Assembly: GCA_024195265.1 (NCBI GenBank) | Contig: JAJLRJ010000011.1 | Span: 19,278,927 to 19,342,926, forward strand | Length of the DNA stretch: 64,000 nucleotides | Direction of reading: 5' to 3' | Origin: Dendrophyllia cribrosa | Taxonomy: Eukaryota > Cnidaria > Anthozoa > Scleractinia > Dendrophylliidae | Part shown: positions 1-13,000 of the stretch, one piece after another | How positions within the stretch are numbered: position 1 is the stretch's first letter | Layout of the letters: each line of letters starts with the position of its first letter | Program-made: the position numbers and the translations under genes | Notes under the pieces: model-generated | What the model was told of the DNA's origin: nothing | What the model saw: only the letters and a program-made list of their open reading frames with translations | Database searches by the model: none

Positions 1-59
1 ATCACCATTAATGTTTTTAATGGAAAACCATCTGTCAACGATGTTGCCACGATGATTTT

Positions 60-250
60 ATTTCCGTTTAGGGAAGGCTCTTTCTCTTTCGAGTTTCAAT
101 TCCTATTCTAGACTTAATTCTTCATACCACTGATCAGTTTCCCGGCAAATGATACCCTATATTCTTGCCCTATCCCAGACTAAACTGCTTGAGAACCATA
201 CCCTTCACAGCGACACATACCCATACATAGCTTACATATGAGTCCCCCCC
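60..250 (+). repeat. Dispersed 'attctagac' repeat ending in a C run
   Basis: This stretch contains spaced copies of a TATTCTAGAC-like word with ATACCCT segments and ends in a run of C. The same arrangement occurs at 24937-25345 and, in the other orientation, at 29880-30230. It is a non-coding dispersed repeat of unknown class. The remainder of 1-1080 is downstream flank of WDPCP with no gene that I can support. Confidence 0.55.
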
Positions 251-742
251 CCAACCCGCGGATCCTCTTCCACCTGCCATCCTGTTGAATAAGTTTGCAA
301 ACAAAAAAGGAACCACTCATTCACTCACTCAGTCTTTTTCTTGTCTAAGTGGCGCATAACGCCTAATAAAACGCGCGAAAAATGCTATTCTACCGTCTCC
401 TTAACATAGTTACATGTTCTAAAAATATAAACTAAAATGACAGTTGGATCTTCTTTTATTTACAGTATATACAATCATTTACTGTTTTTGAGCTGCTTGA
501 AACAGGTGTGATAAAATCACCAACATTTGGTCCAAATGAGTTGATAAGTAATTTGGCCAGTGCTATGAACAGATTTAGCTTTTGAATCTGTTTACTTAAC
601 AACTCCTCAGTTTATACCACATTTTAGTGTTTGATTTCCCCACCAGTTTAGCTGAAGTATGTACAAAGCATCCATGATTCTATTACTTATTTCCTTACCC
701 ATTTAAACCACTGAAAGGAATTTTTTGACAGTTGCGTTAAAA

Positions 743-780
743 CTCACTGATGAAGAGGCAGCAGCCTCGAAACGTCTGAG
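743..780 (+). ncRNA. Candidate hammerhead ribozyme (minimal stem III)
   Basis: The hammerhead core is present in order. CTCA forms the 5' arm of stem I, then CTGATGA, then stem II (GAGGC, loop AGCA, GCCTC), then GAAACGTC, then TGAG as the 3' arm of stem I. Both stems pair perfectly. Stem III is only the self-complementary ACGT, as known for hammerheads of Penelope-like retroelements that cleave best as dimers. No Penelope coding sequence lies directly beside it, so it may be a solo terminal repeat or retrozyme relic. Predicted cleavage is after GTC. Two relatives with different but still paired stems occur at 4486-4530 and 23007-23043. Confidence 0.72.
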
Positions 781-1080
781 AAACTAAATATTAGCGCTAT
801 AATTTAAAAGATTTTAAGTCTACATTCATGATAACGCGCTACACAGATTTATGCGCATTTTATGTGCATCTTTTGATTACAATAGTACCTATGACTCAAA
901 GAATGTATTCCACGCAGGTTGTCAAAATGCCAATTACGCCCAACAGCAACAACAACAGGTCACAAGGTCTGGTGCCCAAAAGCACAAGGTCTGAATGAAA
1001 ATGATCGAAGTTCAAGTATGAAGTATCTATCATTTTCCTATTTCATATGCATTTATAAAATAAATAAAATTTGTGTTTAT

Positions 1081-4000
1081 CTACACCACACCAAAATGTA
1101 CAATTTTCAGGTTTCCTGCAGGACTTCCCCTCTCTTGTAAATTATCCAGATCCAGCTGTGAAAACAAATAATTTAAAATGATCAACACTTCACCCTCTAA
1201 GTCATGATTTAAAGATATTATATACAAATTTTCCATGTTTATTATCACACATTTTAAACTTGCGGGATAGAAGTATTTTGTTTCCAAAAGCTTTAAAATT
1301 GTATTTACTGGATCGTCGAATTTCTGTGAAAGCCACCAAAAACCTTAATTAACTTTCTGTAAACTGTGCAGGCACTGCATTTAGTTGGTTTCACCTGCCG
1401 ACGATGGATACAAAAGGCTGGATTGCCGTTCTAAGTGACCTGACTTTTACCAGTGCATACTGAACTAACAAACCTTATGCCCCATTCACACCAACGGTTA
1501 AACATGTTTAAATGTTGTTTAGTTTAACTACGTTTTAGCTTCTATCTTGAACGTTTTGAAATGCATATGACTCAAACTACCTGGAATGGTAATAAAGTCA
1601 ATAAAGTTTCTTTTAGTAAAGATTTCACTCCAAATATTACGGGAGGTTAGGAGGTATTTTTCTAAACATGTTTTAAACTAAACAACATTTAAACATGTTT
1701 AAGCGTTGGTGTGAATGGGGTATTAGACATAAAAATAACAATGATATGTTCCCTATTTTGCACACCATACTAAACACTTAATGATTGGTCCCGAGGGAAA
1801 CATCGAGATTCGAGGGAAACAAAATTCACTGTTTCCCGAGGGATCAGTCATAAAGTGATTTGTTATATAGCAACACAACACAGTTTGAAAAACGCGCTGA
1901 ACACTCGAATTAAACATCAATCGCATCATAATCATGCCACCTTTTGTCACGGTCTGATCACGTGCGCTAGCGGGCAACAGTGAAAATGTTGCCCGCTTTC
2001 GCAAATGTTGCCCACTCATGTACGTTTGGCGGGAAATAGTTTGTTTGTTAGATGTCATGTGACCATGAATCAACCAATGAACGCGCGTGTTGCATTGAGA
2101 AAAACTCCAGCTATATGACAATGGTATTTATTTTTCTTAACCCGTGCACAAGTTGCCTTGAGTCGGCAATAAAAGCTGACCGGGATCTGCATGCACAAAT
2201 TGTGTTTGGCCTCCTTAAATATTACTCATCAGTGATACTACTGTGTTAAAACCATTTGTGCTTTCATGGTGATCATACCTCATCAGCATCTTGTCCTGAA
2301 TAGTGGCCTAAAAAAGATGTTAAATTCAGTTACACCGAGTTTATTATCAGCAGTTATCACATGTCATTTATTGTGTTCCTCAAGGTTGTAACAAGAAAGA
2401 TGCAGTTTATCACGTCACGAGTGTGGGACAAAGAAAACAATCCGAGTCCCAGACAGGATTAAAACCTATGACCTTCTGTACACCGGTCAGATGCTCTAAC
2501 CACTGAGCTACAAGAGACTCGTGGCGAAAAAGGCGGTCTCTGCTGACGTCATTGTTTACACTTTGCTTCATTGGCATACGAATTTACGTAGAGAAGGCAT
2601 CATGCTAAATACGAAGTGACTTCAAAAGTTGAAAGAGCTTGTTAAACTTAGTAATCTACGCAATTTTTAGCTTTTTTCGTGCAATATTTAAGGAAATATC
2701 TGCTGTTAAAAACTGCAAAATTGCTGGATGGCAAAAGCGCTAATGAGCCATACATTTTTTGCAAAATGTTGAGTTTTTAAAACAGCATTGCACGAAGTGT
2801 ATCTAGTATATCGGACTCAAATTTCCAGAGAAAGCTAATTGTGCTATGCCCATTCAATATTCATTGTGATTTTTTTATGCCTACATGTAGGTAAGAGAAC
2901 GAAGCGTATATGCTAATGAGGAAAAGATGGTAAACAAAGATTCCCCTATACTAGGTTCATGATTCCTGCGTACTGCTGGTATCAGCAATGCCAGAAGTGT
3001 CATTTCGATCCTTCACCGTTCCATTGTTCCCGCGAGTAGTTGTTACCTCAGCGGTCCGCTGTTGTCCCGTTCTCCTGTTGTTGTGTTTTTTGAACGTGGG
3101 CATCCACGCTTCAGGAATTTTAATTCCGCTATCCCTGTTGATGTTATTAGGGTGAAGTCTTATGTGGATGGCTTCTTTAACCCTACTTGTGTACCAATGA
3201 GGGTCTCGATCAATAAACTTAACCTTGTTCCAAATTGGATAGTGGCCGGTCTCGTCGGCGTGTTCAGAAACGGCGGAGGTCTGGGAACGGGCGAGTCGTA
3301 TATGCCTGTCGTGCTCTTTGATCCTCTCCTGCATAGATCTCCCTGTTTCCCCGATGTAGACTTTGCCGCAACCTCACAGGGAATCCTGTAGACCACGCCA
3401 TCTTGTTTAGCCGGATCGACTGTGTTCTTTGGTCGCACCAAGTGTGACCGAAGTGTCGTGTCGGACTTGAAGACGGTGCGAATGCCTTGTTGTTCTAGAC
3501 AGCGGCGGAGAGGCTCCGATACTCCCTGGATATAAGGTAAAACGGCGGTGGATTTAAACTCTGCCACGGGCTCTCTTCTTGGAGCTGTTCTTTTCTTTGT
3601 GATCTTCTGAACAAAAGAGGAGGGATATCCGTTAGAAACAAGTACAGATGACAGATGTTTCTTCTCCTCAGAGATTACTGATGGTTTGGTCACGAGACGT
3701 TTCGCCCGGTCATACTGACACTTCACAATACCGCGTTTTACTGATTGAGCGTGGTGTGAATCATACGCTAAGTATTGATCAGTATGTGTGGGCTTCCTGT
3801 ATACGCTGGTGGTGAGACGGCCTTCTGGTTCTCTACAGACTGACGTGTCAAGAAAGGCGATCTTGCTGCTTTTAATCCACTGCAGTTATACCTTATATCC
3901 AGGGAGTATCGGAGCCTCTCCGCCGCTGTCTAGAACAACAAGGCATTCGCACCGTCTTCAAGTCCGACACTTCGGTCACACTTGGTGCGACCAAAGGACA

Positions 4001-7000
4001 CCGTCGATCCCGCTAAACAAGATGGCGTGGTCTACAGGATTCCCCTTTGAGGTTGCGGCAAAGTCTACATCGGGAAACAGGGAGATCTATGCAGGAGAGG
4101 ATCAAAGAGCATGGCAGGGGCATACGACTCGCCCGTATCCAGACCTCCGCCGTTTCTGAACACGCCCACGAGACCGGCCACTATCCAATTTGGAACGAGT
4201 TTAAGTTTATTGATCGAGACCCTCACTGGCACACAAGTAGGGTTAAAGAAGCTATCCAAATAAGACTTCACCCTAATAACATCAACAGGGATAGCGGAAT
4301 TGAAATTCCTGAAGCGTGGATGCCCATGATAAAAAAAGCAACAACAACAACAGGAGAACAGGACAACAGCGGACCGCTGAGGTATAAACAGCTACTCGCC
4401 GGAACAATGGAACACTGAAGGATCGAAATGCACTAATCACAGCCGACCTTCGTGATATAAATGGTGCCGCTAATCAGTCGACCTCATCGCCTGAAGAAGA
4501 CTAGCAGTAAGCAGTCAAAAACGTCGCGATCTACATCTCAAGTGACTACATCGTGAGACAAACGATAATACACTTTATTATTATTGTACCTACCACGATG
4601 AATAACAACAACCTTTACCTCGACAAAGATAATAATAATAACTTCATTAGAGCAGTTTTCAATTGACTGTCGAAAGTAATTACACAATTGCTTTGGTTTT
4701 GCATTGCTACGCTTTGTGATTGGCTAAAAAATCTCGCGCCACTTTCTTGACCAATCAGAAGTAAAACCAAAACCAATCGTGACTTGCTCGCACTCGTTTT
4801 CCCGCGCTTGGCGCCCGCGACATGTAATTGCTTCGAGCTCTGATTGGTTCATTGGATTGTTTACGACTGCTGTGATTGGTCAGAGTAATTACTTTGGTTT
4901 TGGTTTTAGGATACTCAATTGAAAACTGCTCTAATGTGTCAATGATTACACAAGTGTAAACTAATTGAGAACACCTATCTTCCTATCTTCTACTAAATAA
5001 TAAGATTCTACAGAATAAAACTAAATTGAAATATAGCTTGATATGATTGGTAAACTCTATACTTAAATTAACTGAACCCAAACCCCACCCAATGTCTCCA
5101 GCCTCTCCTGCCCGTTATCTCTAATCATTCAAAATTTTTTTTTAATTTTATTATAATTTATTATTATAAACCTTTATTTCTCCTTAATTAAATCATCAAC
5201 CATTAATTTACAATGTTTACAAAATATTAAAAACCCTAGTTAAAAAAAAAAGAAAACTTATTAAGAGAAATATATATATATACATATTTATATACGAAAT
5301 ATAAGAAATATCATTCTTGTGTACGTGATTTAAGAAGTATTCATTTCTAAAAAAAAAAAAATTTCTAATTAAGAGAATTCAAAAAAATAATAATTATTGT
5401 ACTCTAAAATATGTGCAAGGAATTTCTAAAAACAAGTGTCCTTAATCTAAAATTCAACAAAGTGTTACACAAATAACAGTTCTTACATTTCTCCGAGATA
5501 AGATATTCAATGTCCACTTTTCTCACTTTCTTTTTAAATGAACTAATTGTTTCTGAGAGTTCTTTATATTACTAGTTACTTTGAACCATATTACAGGACC
5601 AAATCCCCAAATCATCTGAATTTCTACGGTTGTGACTAACATTTTTCAAACTGAAAACATTCGATATATAACCAGGGCATAGATTATTTTTAAACTTTAC
5701 ACATCATTATTACAATCTCCTGCAGCCTTCTGTAATATCACAGGGATCATGCTCATAGATCATAGTTATTTACAGAATGCATTTGGCGCATTCTGAAGGG
5801 AGCTCGAGGTTACCTCAGTCTATTGAATGATCCCCCACAAAGTGAACAGACTACAACACTGGGAACTCCATGCCTTATGTTCTGTGAACAGTGATGTGGC
5901 TTCTTTAACCCTTTCGCTCTCAGAGTCAATAATGGAGACATGAAGTGTGCTTTCAACTTTTTAGTCCGTCAACGAAATCCTATGGTGTGACCATTCAAAT
6001 GAAATCTCTTTGGCAGTACTTTTGCATGGTACCATTTGTTTTTCAATATTTTACAAAATGAAATTTGGGATTTTTCTTGAATTTTGATATCTGCAACTCT
6101 TGGGAGTTAGAGGGTTAACATCTGTAACTAGTAGTATGACAAGGTAAAGGCTTAATGTGACTGCCCTGATAACACAATCATCTGAACTGCTAGGCATTAA
6201 GCATGGCCACCATGATCTTATCAGTTATTCAACCCTTGCATTCCCAGAGTAAATTATGGAGACGCGTAGCATAGTTCTCAATTTTGAACCAGTTGACGAA
6301 ATCCTATGGTGTGACCATTCAAATGAAACCTCTTCAGCAGTACTTTTGCATGGTACCATTTGTTTTATCTTTTGAGTCTGTTGACGAAGTCCTATGGTGT
6401 GACCATTCAAATGAAATCTCTTCAGCAGTACTTTTGCATGGTACCATTTGTTTTTCAATAGTTTACAAAATGAAATTTGGATTTTTCGTGAAATTTGGAT
6501 TTTTGGCAGTCTTGGGAGTGAAAGGGTTAAAGATGCTGGTTAGTGGCCCCTAGGATTTAAACCTGTGCTCTTTTCCATTTTGTAGATGTATTAAATGGCG
6601 AAGGAGGTGGGAGGGGGAGGGGGAGGGGGACTTTTGAATGCTCAACTCTAAATGTTAAATCCTGTCAAGACAATGCTGGCAATGCACTGCAAATTTACCA
6701 AAGATTTGGTGGCTCCATGATTCCCTAGATCTGTCACTGGTTTAAGTGCGTGCTCTATTTACTAAGCTAATCAAGCAGCGGTCTAAATCATTTATGATAT
6801 ATTCGTGGAAATATGTACTTTAGTTGTCATTAAACAACCAACTAAAATACATATTTTACGTAGATATCATGAATGGCTGCGGTCACATCTGGGCTACTAA
6901 CTATAGTTAAGATGGGGATAACCGCTAGTGGTCCCTAGGATTCAAACCTGTGCTCTTTTTCACTTTGTAGATGTATTAAGTGACTAAGGAGGTGGGAAGG

Positions 7001-10000
7001 AGAGGGGCGCTTTTGAATGCTCAACTCTGAATGTTAAATTCTGTCAATACAATGCTGGCAATGCACTGTGAATTTACAAAAGATTTGGTGGCTCCATGAC
7101 TCTCTAGATCTATCACTGGTTTCAGTGCTCTATTTTACTAAGCTAACCAAGCTGCAGTGTAAATCATTTATGATATATTCATAGAAAAATGTAGTTTAGT
7201 GGTCGTTAAACACCAATTTAAAGTACATTTTCTGCGTAGATATCATGAACATTAGCTTATAATTTATAGTTTATCACGATATAATTATAGTATGTGTGTA
7301 TTTTATCTTTTTAATAATTTTATTTAATTGCTAAGTTTTAATGTACAGCGCATTAGTTTATATACACATGTATTTTGCGTTTTATAAATATTAAAGTTAT
7401 TATTAAAGTTATAATATCTGTCTAGATTATATACCTAACGTGTATCATTACAGATCCAAATTTTCTCAATGTGAGAAATCCTTCTATTCCCATTGCAGAA
7501 GAGAAATAAAACTGCTCCAATTCAAATCATGATACGAAAGAACACACCAATAACTTAGGGTGCTTACCATTTGTCAGAACTGGCCAGCCAGACCAGTCCG
7601 TTTGTAACTAGAATGCATCTTTTTGAAGACTTGTTCCTACAAGTCCATCAAAAGGGTGCATACTATTTCCAAATTCACCAGTCCGGCCAACCAGTTCTGG
7701 CAAATAATGGAATAGTATTTTCGAATTGAGCTGTCCGGCCGGGCAGTTCTGACAAATGGTTAGCGCCCTTAGTAACAACCAACTCACTTTGTTGGGCTCC
7801 TTGTAACATCAATATGGCGCCATCATCATCTTCTTCCCCTAATGGCATGAGGTGTTGAGGGTTAAGGGTGTGATTATGCATGTAACCATACTCTTCACCA
7901 TGGAAATGAACTGCTTCTCTACTCCTTTCTCCATTGGCCATGTCATCCTCAGTGTAGGACAGATCATCTTCTTCATCATCATAGGATTCACCAGTGTCTT
8001 AATAACAAATTAAAATACATAACGAACAATCTCAAAAACACAGGATGTTTACCATTTTTACGGGAAACCACAGTTTGTGTAAATCAGGGACAAAAATTGG
8101 AGATTCATCATGCTCCATTTAGTCAGAATGCCTGGAAACGAATCAAAATTAATTGGTGTAATGCCTGAAACTGCTAGATTAGAGAACATTTTCCATTTGG
8201 AAATTGTGGATTACATAATTTTCAATCCATTTTTTTGCTAGGAATTTTCCATTTGCACTATTTACATTCCAACTGAAATCTCCGGCATTTTTGTGTTTAA
8301 TGGTGAGCATTACCACTGTTTCTTGGAAGCAAACCTTAGGGATGGTCAACCATAACTACTGAACAACAGTATTTGTCAATGACTCACTGTGCAATTGTAT
8401 ACTGCTGATCAAGAAATCAAAAGTGACAGTCCTAAACTGCATGTCGCAATAAAAATGCCCTAAAAACTTGAAGGGAAAAAGGTAAATGTTCAGGACCAGG
8501 GGCACTTAATGCAACCCCCCTCATCATTGCTTAGATAACATTCAATATTCTTGTGCATGACAAAAAGTTTAATTTTGGATATTCATACAGAGCTTTTGCA
8601 GCTTAATGTCTGATGCACAGTTACCTTTAAATTACACCTTATTAATCTGGAAGGTTCCAATGACTCCAGTGACTGACAGAAACAGTGTGCATACATACCT
8701 GATGTCAGAGGTTCATTATCAATTTGTATGGCTCTCTGTTTTGCCACTTCAGCCAAAGGATAATTACCAAGATCACAAGCCAGGTAATGTATATCCTAAA
8801 GAAAGAATGCAATAAATATAAATACTACCAACACCAGTGGCCCTCTTAAAATGCCAGCAGCTGGCAGTAGACAGTAGATCCCCTCAGAAGCCCAGGTGAC
8901 CCAGCCAACCGCTGCACACGACATAGTGGTTGGCAGGTTGAACTGCAGATTTGAAAGTTGGTAGTCCCGCACTTGTCCAAACGATGTCTGTGATTCGCTA
9001 AGAAAACAACAGATTTGTCCCACTGGGATAGGGATTAGGGATTGGGGTATTGTTCAAGTGATATAACAATTGTATTGTTCGCCAATCACAGACATTGTTT
9101 GGACAGTTACGAAACCACTTGTTCAAGCCTGGTCTCTGTTTTCGTGCTGTTTCCTTAGACAATAATCTTTCCTTTACATTGTCCAGGGCTCGAAATTAAC
9201 ACTCGCAAACTCGTTTTTGAAAGTTGCGAGTCTGAAAAATATCCTCTAGCAAATTTTTGCGAGTAAGCATTTCTCTAATAAAAGTTGAAGGGGAAAAGTG
9301 AATGTTCCTGGAGAATTTTGTGGCAAAAATTCAGACATCATCGAATGTCATCTATGGGAGAAAATAAGGATGGTTTTACACAGAACCTAAGCACACTTTA
9401 TGTATGCATTCAAATATTGTTGGAATCAGCAACGTGACAGAAGAGAATGAATTTCACACTTTGTGAGCCACTTTTGTTGTAGACGTCTAAAGTAACCGCT
9501 TTTTTTAAGAGACCCTTAACCTCTAAGACTACCGATAACGTGACCGATGATGAGAACGTCTTGCCCAACAACCCTGAGCCACCAAAGAAATGACAGGGCA
9601 ACGCCGGCAAAGAAGACTACAAAATTAACAGTATACTATTTACTAGGCATTTTTGCCATATTTTCAGAGTCATCGAAGGGAAAATGACTGCAAAAAAATA
9701 GCTAGTGACCTTACTAGTTTTGTTAGTAGAAAAAAATCTTACTTGCAAAACTTTTCTAGTGGACTAAAAAATTAATTTTGACCCATGATTGTCTCTCTCC
9801 ACCTTAGTGTATAATGCTGGAGGGAACTGTGCAATGGACTTCAGGGAGGAGTAGCAATATTCCTAGTTGCTTCATGGAAAAGCGGGCAGTGTACAACTTT
9901 CCCTTTTTATCTTTTACCTAAGGGATGCTATTACTTGATAGGCAAAGTACACTACTTAAAAAATAAACAAATTACAATTGTAATACACTTTTAAAACAAG

Positions 10001-13000
10001 TTATTAAGTATGGCTCACCATAAATAGATCCTTTGCTCCAATGTCTACTGCTAATAAAAATGCCTTTTCAAACCTCTTGTATCTACAATAATATATTACA
10101 ATGAGTCAGCAATCAAATGAAATTTCTGGTAATAATTATGCCCATTAAAGGCACTGGACAAGTTACTATAATGATAGTGGTGTAAAAAACGCCTGTACAA
10201 ACATTCCTAGTTTAGCCACACTAATTTTGAAGAAACTATGCTTATAGCCAATCAAATTAATTATCATTTTGTCTGGTTTCTCCAGTAGTTCCAGGCAGTA
10301 CTTTTTAGTTCATCGGAAAGTCTGCTATAAGAACATTTGAAGGATGTGAAATAATCATCTTCTCTTCATAGTAATTTCTCCTATTAAAAAGTAAAGAATA
10401 AAGAAAAACAGATTAATTTTGTGATCAGTACCTGAGTAACTGGTGGAAGAATCTTCTGGAGAGCTTGCTAATTGAGTCCCTGAACTCCAATACAGTTACA
10501 TCTGAAAGTGGTCGACTGGGAGCATAGAAGCTACCCAGTGTCTCTTCTAATAGACCTGTTCAACAATTAAAAGAAATTTTTAGATTTGTTATTAATTTAT
10601 AGTCTTGGTTTTAACTGAAAGAACAAGAAAAATGCTACCACGATAATTATTAATTATTTAATTTGAACCAACATTCTGTCGAAATAACCTAATTTTGCTT
10701 TTTATGCAAAGTAAAGTTATCCTTATATTTTTGTATTCCAATCCTCAAAATTAAAACAGTCAGGATACACCAATGGAGATGTATAATTTAGATGTATAAT
10801 TTAGATGTATAATTTAGATATATAATTTAGATGTACACGATGTATAATTTTGGGTTTTAGAGAAGAGCTCTCACATGGATTGCATGTTTGGTACAAGTGG
10901 AGTAATGTATCTGTTGTGGTTCAAATTTTGTTTTGGTTCAAACCAGTTTGATTTTTGTTTTCCCTTGTCTCAGAATATGGTTATGAATCTGAGACAGAGG
11001 AAAATAAAAATTGAACTGGTTTGAAACCAAAACAAAATTAGAACCACAACATATACACCTATTAATAATAAATTGAAGAAACACTGTTGAGAAAAAGAAT
11101 AAACCATAAACGATTAGGACACAATGAAATTTTGCGTACAAGGCAAATGAGGTTTGTTAGCATTTCATAAGTATATTGATACAGTATTTGAGTGATCTAT
11201 TCCTTCATAAAATATTTCCAGAGGTTGATTGTTATAATAATGTGCAATTTATCTGAGAACACAAGAAGTTCTTTCCGCTTTCCAGAAAACCATTCGGTGA
11301 TCATTCATGTTTTATACTTTTTGCCCAACAACGTTTTTTTGCAATCAGGTGTACACAAAATGAGAAAATATGCCACATCCCAATACAAACCCTGACTACG
11401 GGTGAACCTAACCAACTTCAAGTGCTACAGGAATGAAATTGCTGGTCAGGAATAATGTCAGTTTATTAAAAATTATTGTATGGGGAAAAATATTTTCAGG
11501 AAATACCTTCTCTCTCTGAGTTCAGTGGAAGTTTAAATAGGTAGTTCATAATAAGAGTTAGGCATGCAAAGCAAGCCCTGCCCTCCGTGTTCCAGTTCAT
11601 ACTGTTGAGAAAATTCACAGCCTGTAGAACCAAATAAATCAAGGGGTTAGTGCTTGGTCAATGGGGAAGTGAAACATGACAAATTGGTTTGATCAACTGA
11701 TGCTGTGTTCACACCAGGGTGAAACATGTTTAGTCTGATTACAAATTAAAGACCCATCTGCACTTACCGTGATGCACCGCGCATTGTCTTTTTTTTATTT
11801 GGAATCTCTCGCGAAGTGAATTTTTTGCCTCTCATCTCCAGGAAAAAATGAACACTGAGTTTGAAATTTCGTTCGACATTGATTTTAAAATTTATTAGTC
11901 CTAAGAAGCGGTCCTGATAGATATCAAAAGCCCGTATAACATGTCTCGCATTTTGTCTGGGGCCGCTCAACCCGCCTTTAATAATGTACAAGTGTAGCTC
12001 CAGGCAACTCCAGTCGCCGAGGCAGTTTCCTCTGCTTCGAAAGTTCGCATCGAAAACATTTTCACGATGCGGGACGCGGTAAACCTTCTGCTATTTTTAT
12101 CGAAAGTTTAAGGTCGATGCCGCTTAAAACGAAACCTCCAGCGAGCCGAGAAGTGTTTGTATTTTGTGGGCTGTTCTCCAGTCGGCGTATCTGCTTTGCA
12201 TCGGGCATAATCAATAAGCTCAGCTGGAGGAGGACGTTTTATCGGCTTCAGAAGTTTGCATAAAAAAAAATTCGACGGCTAGGGATGGGGAAAACCTCTT
12301 TCAACTTCCATGGAATATTTCACGTAGTTGCTGGAAAAAACGACTCCGCCGGCGAGCCGAGAAGTTTAAGCTTTTTTTGTTGTTGACATCTCCAGGTTCC
12401 GGTCGAACGGTCACGGTTATCGATGGAAAGATTCAAATGTCAACTCACAGTATCTGGAAAACGAATGTACTAAAAAATTACAGTGAAAAGATTTGAAGAT
12501 AAATCTTAACTAGTAGGCAATCTAATATACCTATTTCCTTTCCACGGACGACCGAATTTCTGAGCCAAACCTTCTGAAGGTTCTCGTTTCTTGACAGCCG
12601 GCCTCGAGCCTTCGGCGGCGTTGCTTAGAAAACGTATCAATAACGATGGAAAATAAAAGAAAACAGACAAAAACAAGATGCAATGCCTTGAATATGAACT
12701 AAATATTTGAAAGAAATGATATTGAAGTTAATAGACGATACAGATTCACCGATGTAAACGGATTGTTTTTGGAATCAAACTTCACCGGCACAAAACTAGA
12801 ATTTCTGGGGCCACGAAATTCTAGAACGCCCGCAATGAATCACGGTAAGTGCGGATGGGACTTCAAAGAACATGTTTTACAATGAACAGTTTTCGCATCA
12901 GGCAGAGCAAGATTGAAAACACCTCACAAGGTAATTTTGAACGAAGCGGTGCGTGGAATAAGGCCCTAAGTGACTTTTGATGTAATGTCTAATTCTCCCT

